The notes under the pieces are model-generated. The model ran no database searches, had not been told where the DNA came from, and saw only the letters and a program-made list of their open reading frames with translations. A stretch of DNA of 64,000 nucleotides, taken from Cercospora beticola. Its lineage: Eukaryota; Ascomycota; Dothideomycetes; Mycosphaerellales; Mycosphaerellaceae. The stretch spans positions 372,001-436,000 of the forward strand of contig NC_088942.1 in assembly GCF_033473495.1 (NCBI RefSeq). Reading direction: 5' to 3'. A program made the translations under genes and the position numbers. Of the stretch, positions 52,611 to 64,000 are shown piece by piece (position 1 is the stretch's first letter; each line of letters begins with the position of its first letter).

Positions 52611-53938
52611 TCAATCAGTGTAGACAGTCACCGTCTGTTGAGCGGACCGCACTGGAGTGACAGTAACCACGGCATTTCGAACTGTAGTTGCAGTATTGAC
52701 CCTAGTAGCCAAAACATTTTGAGTACCGCGAGGGAGCGCCTGGATAATCGTCGTAGGCACTACAGTGACGATCGCTTGAGTTGAGAGAGTAGTGACGGTA
52801 ATAGTAACAACCTGTAGAGTAGCGAAGGTCGTGGGTACCACCTGCAGTGAAGTGATTCGTCGGGTAGAATCTGGCAAAGTCGCAATATTCGTAGCGGTCA
52901 CTGTCACACTCGATGTTATAGTCGTTAGTCGCGAAATTGTGGATAGTATCGTAGTCGGAACTGGCTGCAGGATTGTCGTCGTAACCAAAATGACCTGCGT
53001 GGCGATTTGGGTGGCTGCTGGCGGGTAGACAGTCGTATCTACTGGAGGGAAGAAGGGTTCACCATTACTGCTCGCATTGTAGGCCTGCAGTTGAATTCCC
53101 GCAGCACGCCTTCGCGTAATAGTAGGGGTGAACGGAGTCGGCTGATACCAGAAAGCCGGGTTGCTTGATTTGCTGGGGCATTATCAGCTAACGTTTCGAG
53201 CTCGTTGAGGGTTTAGGTGAGAACTCACAGCACGCACACTCCTGGTCCTACAGCATTATTCCCGCCAGTGAAAGTGAAAGTAGTACAACGGGAATCGCTA
53301 GTACACTGGGCGAAACAGTCGTTGAAGCTGGATGTTGCATTATTGGTTGCGTATGAAGTTCCATAGGTGTCATAGCCGCAGCGCATAACGTAGGGCAAAC
53401 CAGTGTTCGCATCGTTGACGACAGTCCGGTCTTGAGGGAACGGACAAGTATACGAGGACGCTTGGGGAGCGTAGCTAGCCAGTTTGATTGCGGAAGTCAA
53501 CCTCGGGTTGTTGCGTGCGGCGAATACCGGTGGTGATCCATCGACGGCCACGCCTTTGTAATAGCATGTCCCAGCATCTCTGAATGTCCAACCAGTACAC
53601 GCCGTATTGTTAGAACCTGCGTGGTCAAATTAGCGGCGAAGGACGATCGGTATTATGTACGTACACCAGGCCCAACAGTCATTTGCACTGCCAACCCCGT
53701 CCAATTGGTAGAAAGCTTCGATGGGCAATGCCTCATCGCCACATCTCGTGACATACAGAACATCGCTGGTAGTATCTTTATACACTGTACCATTGCCGGA
53801 AGGCTAGAGAGTTGGTCAGCAGGATTCACGAGCCGGGTCAAGCTCACTTACGCAAGTGTAGTTGTTGTTCGACTGCGCAAATGCGTTGATTGCAAGGAGT
53901 GCGAAGGCTTGGGAGAAGAGAGCATGTCTGCTGCGCAT
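52611..53938 (-). CDS. Secreted PAN/apple-like protein with Thr/Val-rich tail
   Basis: Four exons on the minus strand: 53938-53852, 53803-53665, 53616-53229, 53172-52611, 391 residues. Introns have GTAAGT/GTACGT/GTGAGT donors and CTGAC or CTGAT branches. A signal peptide opens it (RSRHALFSQAFALLAINAFA). Two Cys-bearing modules of similar layout follow: each has Y-x-C near its start, then a V-T/M-R-C-G element (LYVTRCGDEA; PYVMRCGYDT) and a DC-x-x-x-C pair (NDCWAWC; NDCFAQC), as in PAN/apple-type fungal surface proteins. The last about 130 residues are almost only T, V, I, S, A (ILVTTTILQPVPTTILSTIS), likely O-mannosylated and extended, without a GPI signal. Probably cell-wall or secreted; ligand unknown. 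Confidence 0.75.
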
Positions 53939-54311
53939 TTTGCCGATCGAATAGAACTTGCTCGATGCTGAATGGTGCCATTTGGGGGAGCATGGCCTGG
54001 TGGGTGCTACTCATACATAAGCGCCAAGCGCGGCTCGTGAGAATGTGTTCTGTCACATCGGTACACCCGACTGAACAGCGCGCTAAGAGAGGCCCAGACG
54101 ATGTGGAATGTTCAGATGTATTACCGGTTCACAATACTTTCGAGCGATCTGCCGTGTCCCAAGTCTGAATTCGGGGCCGTGATGATGAATGCGGCTCGAT
54201 TCACCAGCAGACTGAAATATCACCCGCCATTCATTCGAAGCCGATACAGCGAAGAGCCTATGGTACGCATTCCAGCGATCCGTCTCTGGAGAATCTGTCA
54301 GTATCCTCGGT
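53939..54311. other. Intergenic spacer
   Basis: The 373 bases are upstream of the PAN-like gene and downstream of the DHA1 MFS gene. Nothing else seen. Confidence 0.4.
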
Positions 54312-56148
54312 CTAGCCACTATTCTTCTCCGCCTTGGCCTGTCGTATCCTCGCCTCTTTCTCCTTCTTCTCCCGTCTCCACTTCATGCCATACTTCACAG
54401 CCGCGAGCGGCCCCAGTATCGAAAGCAGGAATAGCACAGCGAGGATCGTGTACGCCCAGCCGCGACCAATCGCATTGCCCATCGGGGTGATTGCAGCACT
54501 TGCCGCGGCGCCCAGCAGACATCGGAAAACATTGTTGGCTGCTGTGGCTGTAGCCGGTTGTCCGGGATAGATGTCGAGCATGAGGACGTTCAGAACTTGG
54601 AAGCCAGCTGTGATGCAGTAACCGAACAGCGCGAGCAAGACAACTGGCCCTGCCAGCGAAACTTTGTGATCGAGCATCCAGCCGTAGCCAAGCGTGACGA
54701 GGGCGCCGCAGATGAGAATGGGAAGCGCGATCTGCATTCGCGCGAGCTCGATTGGGAAGTTCGAGAGATCTGTTTCTCTGTTCTTCGCGATGGGAAAGTT
54801 GAGCCGCTTTGCATGTCGTCGGTAGTTCCAGTCAACGAGGAACCCGGTGGAGAAGGCGGCGACGATGCTGCCTCCGCCGATCGATATCTGAATCGGCAAT
54901 CGTGAGTGATTTGGCGCTGAGGTTTCCATAAAGAGTCTGACTTACGAAAATGAGTGAGATGTGAAGCTCGTCAAAGCCATACACTTTGGAGAAGACCTCA
55001 GATACGCCTGTCGACAAGGCATAGTAAAGAGACATTGCCAGTCCTGTGGCAAGTAGGATGAGTGCAGTTTCCAGGTCAGTCATGGCCACAAGTGTCGATA
55101 TCGGATTGGGAATTGTGAGCTTGTAGTTTGTGCGTAGCTTTTCGAGCTTCTCTTGATCCACTTCAATTCCCCTCTGGGCACGATGTCTGTGTCGAATGCT
55201 GTCTGTCAGGTTCCAGCTTGACCAAGGCGGTGGCACGGACGCGTCGCCGACAATGTTCCGGCAAGTCTCCGGGAGGAGCAGAAAGAGAGGGACAAAAGTA
55301 GCGCCGGAGAGTATCAGTAGGAACCAGAAAATCCAATGCCAGTCGAGGTATTGGACAAGCAGTCCACCTATGAGTGGTGACACTGTAGGGCCCAGTATAC
55401 TTGCAAGCGATGCCCAAGCAATGTACTGTCCACGCTCGGAGGAGGTAATGCAATCGCCCACGAGGCCGTTCGCTAGTGCGATAGTGCCACTACTGCCTGC
55501 AGATTGAAGCATTCGCAGTACCAACAGCGCGACATAGCTGTCCTGGAGGGCAAGCGCGAGGTTGGCGACGATGTACACTGTAAAGCAGATGATATATGCT
55601 GGCCTTCTCCCAGCTCTGTCCGAAAACCCGGCGATCATCATTGGTGCCAGGCCTTGTATGATCTGCTTTCGAGGTCAGTCAATGACAGGAAAGTCGACAG
55701 TAAACAGCGACGGACCAGATACGTGGTTACAGTGATGTTGATCTGCGAGTCCGAAACATTCAAGTCGTTCGCTATCAGTGACAGAGCTGGGAAATAGATG
55801 GATCCAGTCATTGGGCTATCGAATGTGAGCAATTGTACGGCTGCTTATACACATGTCAGCATACCTGAACCAGCCAGCAAATGAGCCAGCGAGAACGATC
55901 GCTCGTTTCTGGCCAACTGTGAAGGTCGAGTAGTCTTCTTTGGCTATCGGGTCCACGCTCTCTTCGCGTGGCTGGTCGATGGGTACATCTCCCTGTGCCA
56001 GCTCCTTGCCAGAGTGATGGCTTTCCGGTACTGCATGAGTGGACGTGTGTTGGATCTGCGACTCGGCATCTGCAGTATCGACTTCCGCTGTATCGGTGGC
56101 CTGACCTGAGTGTTCATCTCCGTGCGTGCTGCTCACTGCTTTGGTCAT
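54312..56148 (-). CDS. MFS drug:H+ antiporter, DHA1 family (Qdr-like)
   Basis: Four exons on the minus strand: 56148-55865, 55815-55716, 55662-54946, 54887-54312, 558 residues (580 if the ATG at 56214 is used). All joins restore frame, e.g. AGWF-SPMTGSIYFPAL and TTYL-IIQGLAPMMIAG. DHA1 features: acidic cytosolic N-terminus, SPMTGSIYFPAL in the first segment, motif A as GFSDRAGRRPAYI, antiporter motif C region SLASILGPTVSPLIGGLL, and a long loop (RNIVGDASVPPPW to NPISTLVAM) as in the Qdr/Flr group. Such carriers export drugs, polyamines or organic acids across the plasma membrane. Substrate not predictable. Confidence 0.87.
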
Positions 56149-57264
56149 GCTTCGTGCGATATGCCTGAAGCCATGAATCGAGGCTTCTGGTGTACGAGAA
56201 AACCTGGCTGACACTGATCGTGGGCCAGTCTCGAAGCTGTATTTGTCGACAATTAGAAGTCAGTATCCAGCAAGCAGCCTGCTTGACAATATAGCTATAC
56301 ACAGCGGCCAAATCCGTAGCTGTGCTACCATGCCCAATGTCGCCGGAGATATGTCTTCACCGCGCTCGCGCCTATATCGTTTGTGTTCCTGACCTACCAC
56401 TGTTCCTATCAGCCCTTGCGTGCAGAACAGTCAGGCGGGCTCGCAGATGCGCGGCAAAGGCGCAAGATCGGCACGCTCAGCGCTCGCTGCAAAGGACTTA
56501 GACATTTAAGTCCACTCAGCCGCCGGCCTCGGCTTGCGTCTTCGGCGAGCTTCATGCTGTTGACGTGTTGTTCGTCGTGGTATGGGCAGGCGCAGCTAAT
56601 GGTGGAACATCGTAGGTCATCTCGAGCAGTGTGATTCACGTGTTGTAGCATTGCATTGCCGCCTCTTCGCTGGCGACGCGTCGCGTTCTACGGTCCATGC
56701 TCTTGCTCTTTCGCCGATTCTGCGACGAGGACAACCGCTTCGTGGCTGTCGCGCTCTCGGGTGTTCGACTGAGGACATGGCGTCTGAATGCTTTCGTTGA
56801 GGCACGATGGAGCAACTCTGGCTCTCGTCGAGTTGGTGCTGTGGTTGAGCAATGTTTCAGTCGTTGGGTGAAGGTCAAGGGTTACAACTCTTTGGGTCAA
56901 TGCTTAGGGTTACATAGACAAAAAGTCATGGGATTGTGCGAGGCGACGATGATGGTGTCCAGCTTGATCTTCCAGCGCTGAAACTGGTATATGTTCCTTT
57001 CATGGTCATTTTGGTATTGTGTGAGAATATTTGAGTTCGTTTGTCTTGTTGTGGACGAGATATTTGAGGATGTCGGAATTAGTTGATTATACAAATATCA
57101 TCCTTTCACGATCAACAAGCAGTCACGGTACATGATCTACCCAGTCTCATGAGACAATCCACAACATACACCGAGACTGACAGCAACATCAGTGGTAGAG
57201 ACGAAGTGGATCGTGCAGTTCGATGAACATCGTAACCACGTGTTCATTATACTGTCGCTACGAT
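56149..57264. promoter_or_regulatory. Upstream region of the DHA1 gene
   Basis: About 1.1 kb between the DHA1 start and the stop of the HAD gene. Short ORFs only; no gene seen. Confidence 0.4.
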
Positions 57265-58207
57265 CTACGAGCTCCCAATGCCCAGCTTCCGAGCAGCCTC
57301 TACAAAACCCTCCTCATCCAGCTTCACCCAGACATCCGGGATGCCCTCGTCTAGCAACTCAGGATGCCTCTCTTCCTGCGAGCGTTCCACGTAGAGCGTT
57401 CGGAATCCATTCTGCTTGGCGTACTTCAGATCGTCGAGATGAGCCGCGACCATCATGCACTCAGCCGGCTGCAGGCCCATCTTCTCCGCAGCACCGCTGG
57501 TCATGTCAGCACTCATTCCCGATCAAAGATTGTATCAACGAAGACTCACAGATAGACCTTCGGACTAGGCTTGTACGACTGGAACATCTCAGCAGAGTAA
57601 ATGTGCGTGAAAGGCATGCTGCCATGCTTGACCATATCCTCCAGAAGAGAGACATTTCCGTTGCTCAACGTAATCGTCGAGAACTTCTTGTTGAGATCGT
57701 GAAGACCTTGCACAGTATCAGGCCACGGAGCCAATCTGTGCCAAATCAGACTGAGGTTGACGAGGTCTTGCTCATCGAAGAGAGATCCATCATGCACAAG
57801 CTCAGCAGGAACATCGCCTTCCCTTGGGAGGATCAACTCGTGCGCGATCAAGATCTCTCGCAGTGAGTCCAGATGATGTTGGTCAACGGTTTTGTAAGGT
57901 ATCGTCGGGTCACGGGCTATCGATCGTGTGAACTTAAGGTAGGAGTTTCTCCATTCTTGAGCAATGCTGCCCCAGTCCTGCTTGGTCTGGTGTAGCCGAC
58001 GTCAATGTCAAGTTGCCGAAGACTGCTGATTGGAGAACGAACCAGTCCATCTGTCTTCAGCCGGATTCGCGTCGCAATCGAAGATGTAGGTCTGTTCAAA
58101 GCCTGACTGCAGGCGCTCTCCAGAGCATCTGTCACGGTACTCCGCCAGTCGACGCAGGTACCGAAGACGTCGAAGAAAAGTGCCTTGGGCTGAGGATCGA
58201 AAGACAT
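57265..58207 (-). CDS. Haloacid dehalogenase type II (HAD superfamily)
   Basis: Three exons on the minus strand: 58207-58043, 57977-57550, 57496-57265, 274 residues. Introns have GTTCGT and GTGAGT donors with CAG acceptors; joins KTDGL-DWGSIAQEW and KVYL-GAAEKMG restore frame. HAD motifs: nucleophile Asp in LFFDVFGTCVDWR (motif I), TLSNGN (motif II), Lys in YKPSPKVY (motif III), and HLDDLKYAKQNGF (motif IV). Type II enzymes hydrolyse 2-haloacids, but many fungal members are HAD phosphatases with unknown substrates. All catalytic residues are present. Confidence 0.87.
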
Positions 58208-59104
58208 ATTGAGATAGATCAAATTGGAAGAAGGCCCGGATGGTAGACGACCAAGCGGACTGCTAGTAAATGTATACTACAGCATGTTGCGTCAGACGTG
58301 CGCCTTTTACCTACCCCGTTCGTCCAGCTCGCCAGAGCCTCTCAAACGAGTGCGACCTCGGCGGAGCTGCACACTTCGCAAGCACTGCCTTGGCTGCCTG
58401 CGCAAGACACAAGAGATGTTGTCGTGTTCAGTTTACACCAAGCTGCCGATGTATAAGATGTCATAGCTATGCAGTCGTCGGTCGTCGCGTTCTCGGTGGA
58501 CTCTGGGCGAGGTGGTTCTGGAATCTGGAGCGCAGCCCGCTGGAGAAGGGTCGAGACTCAGCCTTTCCGCGCAACTTCCGCCGACGTTGCAGCGGAGCGA
58601 TGTGTTCGCGCACGCAATGATACTCAGCAACAATGAAGCGCATCGTGATGGCTGCACGGCATGTATACAGCACAACATCATTATCATCGTCTCTACGGTC
58701 CAGCACACGTGAGAGTGGGCCCGGAGAACGGATAGCGCCGATTCTTTGCCCGACGTCACGCCATGAGACATGCTGCAGCGCATCGACCACCGCGACACGC
58801 GACTGTAAACAAAGCGAAGAGACGAGATGGAGCAAGAGACGCGCGAGAAGACAGAGAGAGATGAGAGCATGTGTGAAGTGTTGGTATCATGTGTCATTCG
58901 AGTCTTTGACTGCTAGACTCTTGCCATGTAAACTCCAGCCGTTCATTATGATACAGCACCCGTAAGCTGAGCGTGAAGTGCTCGCTGTCAAACCCAACCC
59001 AATCGCGCCATCCATCGCCGGCCGTCTCTGCGCCGCAGCTTCATGCTGATGGATATCTGAGTGTCGTAAAACCATGCAAATGTAGAAAACCAAAGACCAA
59101 TCGC
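58208..59104. other. Intergenic region, no gene seen
   Basis: About 0.9 kb between the HAD start and the H4 stop. No ORF with coding character; holds the HAD promoter and H4 3' UTR. Confidence 0.4.
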
Positions 59105-59530
59105 TTAACCACCGAAACCGTAAAGGGTGCGGCCTTGACGCTTGAGGGCGTAGACAACGTCGAGAGATGTGACAGTCTTGCGCTTGGCGTGCTCAGTGTA
59201 TGTGACGGCATCGCGGATAACACCCTCGAGGAAGGTCTTGAGGACACCACGGGTCTCTTCGTAGATCACTGGAGAAGATGTCAGATGGTGCGAGGCGCGT
59301 GTCGCGTTGAAGTGAGAACTTACTGGCAGAAATACGCTTGACACCACCACGACGTGCGAGACGTCGGATAGCTGGCTTGGTGATACCTTGGATGTTGTCG
59401 CGCAAGATCTTTCGGTGGCGCTTGGCACCGCCCTTTCCGAGACCCTTGCCACCCTTGCCGCCTGAGAGCGAAGTCAGTAAAGGCGACGATGAGGTGTGGA
59501 TGAGATGGGTGTGTACTCACGTCCAGTCAT
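59105..59530 (-). CDS. Histone H4
   Basis: Three exons on the minus strand: 59530-59521 (only 10 coding bases), 59461-59324, 59268-59105, giving 103 residues with the canonical N-terminus [35 protein letters not shown], and the end [11 protein letters not shown]. Introns have GTGAGT and GTAAGT donors and CTCAG and CCAG acceptors; the second intron splits the Met of ISAM. Acetylation lysines 5, 8, 12 and 16 and Lys20 are present. Strong C-ending codon bias indicates high expression. Divergently paired with H3. Confidence 0.98.
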
Positions 59531-59953
59531 TTTGATGGAGGTTGTTGAGAAAGTGTTGTGTTGGAAGAAGTGTTATTGATGGTGAAGCTGATTGAAGTCG
59601 CTGGGTGTGTTGGTGTGGAGTGTAAGAGTCTGAGTTGGTGGGGGAAGCGCGGTACTTGTACGAGACGCGGCTGGCTGCGAATCACGCCGACGCGCGCAAG
59701 ATCACAACAAAGCTGGCACGTGCTTTCCCCAAACATTGATCTTTGGCGAATCCGGCCAATCAGCGCACGCGTCGCAAACGACAGTTACGAGTGTCAGAAA
59801 GCAGCAGGTCTAAGTGTTGATTTCACAGGCAGCCGCTCTGACTCTTAATTCTCGCTTTCCTCTCCCACCTTTCTTCTCGACACACACCCAGCGACATCAT
59901 CACCACAACACCTCCACACAACTCATCTTCATCAACCACATCAATCACACACA
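59531..59953. promoter_or_regulatory. Shared divergent H4-H3 promoter
   Basis: The 423 bases lie between the two histone starts. Visible elements are a CACGTG palindrome at 59717-59722 and a CCAAT box at 59756-59760. A CAC/ACA/TCA-rich 5' UTR precedes H3 (about 59880-59953). The divergent arrangement is typical for fungal H3-H4 pairs and lets both be expressed together in S phase. Confidence 0.7.
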
Positions 59954-60600
<647 letters not shown>

Positions 60601-61341
60601 ATGCTTCTCTCTTTCAACTTCTTGCGACACGACCTCATGAGTAGCCACTCCGACCTCCACCAACAGTCAAAGGTGTGATGGGCAGTGGTACTTCTACATT
60701 GATTATTGGCACAATGGCGTTTCGGGTACTCAGATGACTACGGGCTGAGATGGGGGTGTTTTTATCAGAGATATCACGGGCATCACGGCAGGCAAGATGG
60801 CCATCTGTATCATAATGACAATGATGCAAACAATTGCAACCCATTCAAACACTTCAATACTGTTCCATTTCCATCTTCTCCATGTCTCTCAATCTTGCTT
60901 GATCTCTCGCGCCGCTGCTCGCCTGTTCTGACTTCACATCCTCGTCGTTGCTCACCGGGCGCAATCTGCCTCAGAGACTCCCGTCGCCCGACGCGTTCTC
61001 CGCGAGGCACGCTTTTGACGCTCCTACAGTACATTCATATCAGGATCATTCTTCTGTACACATTCGCAGAACCACCAGCATGATCAAGATTCAGTTGTGC
61101 TCATGTACAGCCTCTGCGTACTGCAGAAATACCGCTGGTTGATGTATTCAGCCCTACGAGTTCGCAGCTGACGATCTACCGAAGACCTGGTAAGGTACCC
61201 GAAGCTCGGCTGGCTAGAACATAACGCCGACTTCGCCCAAGCACACCATAGTCCAACTAGTTTCTCAACTATGCATTACACCTTCCAGATCTGCTCATCC
61301 GGCTTCACGAAGCCTCCAATGCGCGTCGCAAAGCCAGAAAC
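60601..61341. other. Intergenic region, no gene seen
   Basis: The 741 bases are the 3' side of H3 and the upstream region of the Mpv17-like gene. No coding-like ORF. Confidence 0.4.
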
Positions 61342-62169
61342 ATGACATTCGCTTTCTTCGCTGGGCGGTCCACCTTGAGACGCCTTCACCAGACCGTCCA
61401 GCGGAACATTTCTCGACAGCATCGAAACGAAAGCACAGGCTCGCGAAACTCCAGCAACAGCAACCAAAATGCCACGAATACCACGCCTTCTCCTCCGCCA
61501 GGAGCAACAACGGGCTCCTACCACGCCTGGCTCGCACCCCTCAAAATCCCCTTCCGAGCCTACAGCACCATGCAAGCAAGATCCCCTCTTACGGTTCAGC
61601 TTGAATCCAGCCTCATAATCTACTTCCTCGGCGACCTCTGCTCCCAACTCGTCCAAACCTCCTACTTCACGACCTCGCGCTACGAACCTATCCGCGGCCT
61701 GCGCGCCATGATAATCGGCGGAATAAGTTCCATCCCGAGCTACAAATGGTTCATGTGGTTAGGGAGAAATTTCAATTATGATAAACATTGGAAAGGGCTC
61801 GTGGTGAAGATTTTGGTCAGTCAAAGTATTTTTACGCCGGTGTTCAATACGTATTTCTTTGGGATGCAGACGCTTTTGGCGGGTGGGGGGTGGCAGGAGG
61901 TTAAGGAGAGGGTTGTGAGGACTGTGCCTACGAGCTGGCTAAACAGTTGCAAGTTCTGGCCTATGATTACGGCTTTTACGTTTACGTTTATTCGGCCTGT
62001 GAACAGGAATGTTTTCTCGGGGTTTATTGCTATTGGGTGGCAGACGTATCTTTCGTGGTTGAATCGCAATGCTGAGAAGGCGTTGAAGGCGAAAGAGAAG
62101 GCACAGGGAGTCATTGCAGGTAAGGGGAAGAAGAAGAGCGGGAATCAGAAGATCGAGCAGAGTCCTTGA
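61342..62169 (+). CDS. Mpv17/PMP22-family inner membrane protein
   Basis: Single exon, 275 residues. The N-terminus (MTFAFFAGRSTLRRLHQTVQ, R/S/Q-rich, few acids) looks like a mitochondrial presequence. The family core follows: LESSLIIYFLGDLCSQLVQ, R-G-L-R-A-M (DPxRxxRmg-like), PSYKWFMWLGRNFNY, FTPVFNTYFFGMQTLLAGG, and the signature W-x-x-W...FWP (NSCKFWPMITAFTFTFIRPV) with WQTYLSWLN at the end. Members such as Sym1 and Mpv17 are mitochondrial or peroxisomal channel-like proteins. It has a Lys-rich tail. Codons shift to T/G-ending at about 61750. Confidence 0.9.
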   Translation: MTFAFFAGRSTLRRLHQTVQRNISRQHRNESTGSRNSSNSNQNATNTTPSPPPGATTGSYHAWLAPLKIPFRAYSTMQARSPLTVQLESSLIIYFLGDLCSQLVQTSYFTTSRYEPIRGLRAMIIGGISSIPSYKWFMWLGRNFNYDKHWKGLVVKILVSQSIFTPVFNTYFFGMQTLLAGGGWQEVKERVVRTVPTSWLNSCKFWPMITAFTFTFIRPVNRNVFSGFIAIGWQTYLSWLNRNAEKALKAKEKAQGVIAGKGKKKSGNQKIEQSP

Positions 62170-63137
62170 AGGGGTCGAACAAGATTGGACAGGCTGAGCA
62201 CTCAGACGTGAGTGCTTTGCGACTCTTGAACAAGGAGCAACACAATGCCAGCGTGGCTGAAGAGGCGCCACGATCATCAAGTCGTCGAGGTTTCGAAAGG
62301 GAATCCTGGATGACTTCTCTCGCTCAAAGCTATGGCTCAGGCTGAGAAGCGGCAGCGGTCATTCAAAGCATAAAGGTCTGGATCTCCGGGCGATCTCCTG
62401 CCGAGATGTTCACAAGCACTCGTCTCTGCGCAAGTCTGGACGTCTCGAGGCTTGGAGGATAGATCAATCACACGGGTGAAGACTGCACTGGGGTGCGAAC
62501 GGGATTGCCCAATACTACTGCACTCTCTACCTTGAATTGCTATCCTCTGAGTGCTCAGCTATAATATAGAAGCGGCAAATGCGCCTGTGCATAGAAGACG
62601 CAGGTGCAGTGGAAGGGCTTCGCAGAGGCATCAAAGTCGCGAGTGTTGGACGCCAGGCCGAGCCAGATCTCAACTGAAGAGTAGCGCATGCCATGATCGC
62701 GAGAATGCCCGCCGTGACCAGCGGGAATTGGACTATCATTTCCCCAGCCTCATGTGCTGCCTGACGAGATATGTTCGTATTTAGCACTTATGCATGCAGG
62801 AAGAGGGCATTGGTCGAGAGATTCGCAGAGAGGCGATGCTGCCTACAATGGCGCGGTGGCAACAAGGCACCACGTACCACACACCAGCACTTGACATAGT
62901 GGAAATAATCTCATTGTACATCTGAACTCCTCACAACGAACATGCTTCGTGAACGCTGCAAGTTCCACCCATGCTGACCAGTCGTGTCAAGCTGACTGGC
63001 TCGTGACCTCGCGACAACTTCGAAGCGCCCGCACTCGCGTCGCGGGGTGGATGGCCATGTTCGCCGCTTATCACCACCGCCAACACTTTGCCAGAGTATT
63101 TCGAGTGCAGCAACATGGTCGCCGCTCGACGCTCACC
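62170..63137. other. Intergenic region, no gene seen
   Basis: The 968 bases lie between the Mpv17-like and EXO5 genes. The EXO5 frame is open upstream to an ATG at 62949, but that stretch is not convincing. Confidence 0.4.
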
Positions 63138-64000
63138 ATGGCCAACGCGGTCGTCGATCCAGCGGTGGATGACGACACGATAGCGCAGCAGCACGCGCCG
63201 GACGAGAGCGACTATGGATCCGACTTGGACGACGCCACACTCGACGAGTTGTTCAGTCAGCCTCTGTCCCCGCCACAAGGAGGACCGCCGCCAGGAATCA
63301 ATACAGAAGATGTGGAAGAGCCGGTGATACCTCAACGCGATGAGTCGGAACTTCAATCAGACATTCTGCGTCTCCCACGCGCCGACGTGGAAGCGTTGCT
63401 CGCGACTTTGGGGCACGCCACTGCATTGGTGCAAGGAGCCCTCGATCAGCCAGTGCACGCGCTTGACGGGATTGCAGAGGCACGCCTGGGCAGCCCAGGT
63501 TCGGGGAAAGTCCGATACAGCAAGTCCGGCGACATCGTATCACCGAGTATGTTGAGCAGGAATGAACCTTCGAAGCCGAACTGACGGGCTGACAACAGCG
63601 GCTCAAAGCTGAACATGTAGGCGAGACACCGATCAAACGAGAGAGCAGTCCGATTGAACAGCCTGACACGAACGACACGCGATCACCCATCGAGAGATTT
63701 CGAAAACATCGGGCATTGACAGTCACGGACCTCGTGACGCCGGCATGGTGCGAGCTACAGTATCGGTACAGCCTCACGAAATATGGGAGGATCAAGCGAA
63801 CGCCCGCCATGAAGCAGGGCAGTAAGATCCACAAACAGATTGAAGAGGAGACTCAGATCGAAGTGCCCGTGTCGACAACGACAAAGGAAGACCGATTTGG
63901 TGTGAACTTGTGGAATATTATACAGGGCCTGCGAGCGTTACGTGCCACAGGTTTGACGCGTGAGCTGTCAGTCTATGGGGTCGTGGATGGGGATGTGGTA
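63138..64000 (+). CDS. EXO5: Exonuclease V (Exo5/Dem1), 3' part outside the window
   Basis: Two exons visible, 63138-63546 and 63621-64000 (GTATGT donor, GCTGAC and GCTGAAC branch candidates, TGTAG acceptor), joined in phase; the gene runs off the right edge. Exo5 is a single-strand DNA exonuclease with an iron-sulfur cluster; in yeast it acts in mitochondria, in other eukaryotes in nuclear repair. The N-terminus is acidic and disordered; exon 2 holds the Exo5 entry region HRALTVTDLVTPAWCELQYR, where the Cys is the first cluster ligand, then MKQGSKIHKQIEEETQ. I start at the ATG in CACCATGG context at 63138. Confidence 0.87.

Overview
The window is chromosomal DNA of a filamentous ascomycete (Pezizomycotina). 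The evidence is short spliceosomal introns of about 45-70 bases with GTAAGT/GTGAGT-like donors, CTAAC/CTGAC branch points and CAG/TAG acceptors, together with fungal-specific families (DASH Spc34, Vac7, Hfi1/Ada1, Msc2). A Dothideomycete is plausible, but the sequence does not prove the class. I see no virus, transposon, rRNA, tRNA or CRISPR.

Layout. 0-24.7 kb is a housekeeping block: Spc34 / Rpn3 (divergent), a WW-domain repeat protein, a Mak32-like PfkB kinase, an F-box protein, the U2 snRNP protein p14 (SF3B6), a JmjC/PHD histone demethylase, Alg1 / Msc2 (divergent), NCS-1 calcium sensor / Cog6 (divergent). 25-29.3 kb is accessory: a cytochrome P450 and a broken tyrosinase gene. 30-43.8 kb is regulatory: a long disordered zinc-finger-like ORF behind SAGA subunit Hfi1, then Vac7 and Wee1, all on the minus strand. 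45.5-58.2 kb is accessory and membrane-rich: a small ORF, an SRPBCC-like protein, two monocarboxylate-transporter-like MFS proteins, a secreted PAN-like protein, a DHA1 MFS exporter and a HAD-type dehalogenase. 59-64 kb returns to housekeeping: a divergent histone H4-H3 pair, an Mpv17-family protein and Exo5 (cut by the window edge).

Genes that work together: H3 and H4 share one promoter and are targets of the JmjC demethylase and of SAGA (Hfi1). Spc34 and Wee1 act in mitosis, Alg1 and Cog6 in ER/Golgi glycosylation and traffic, and Msc2 in ER zinc supply.

Most interesting points: (1) the long first intron of NCS-1 contains a coding-like ORF with its own strong start that runs in frame into exon 2, suggesting a second N-terminus; (2) SF3B6 and HFI1 both end at a TAG embedded in GTAG, and both are followed in the same frame by protein-like open sequence (111 codons; more than 800 codons without an ATG for the first 375), suggesting readthrough or splicing out of the stop; (3) a tyrosinase gene carries an in-frame stop and lacks a usable acceptor; (4) at least seven genes switch abruptly within the ORF from C/A-ending to T/G-ending codons, always 5' to 3' on the coding strand. 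Exon joins were read by eye from frame continuity and splice consensus; no search or alignment could be run.
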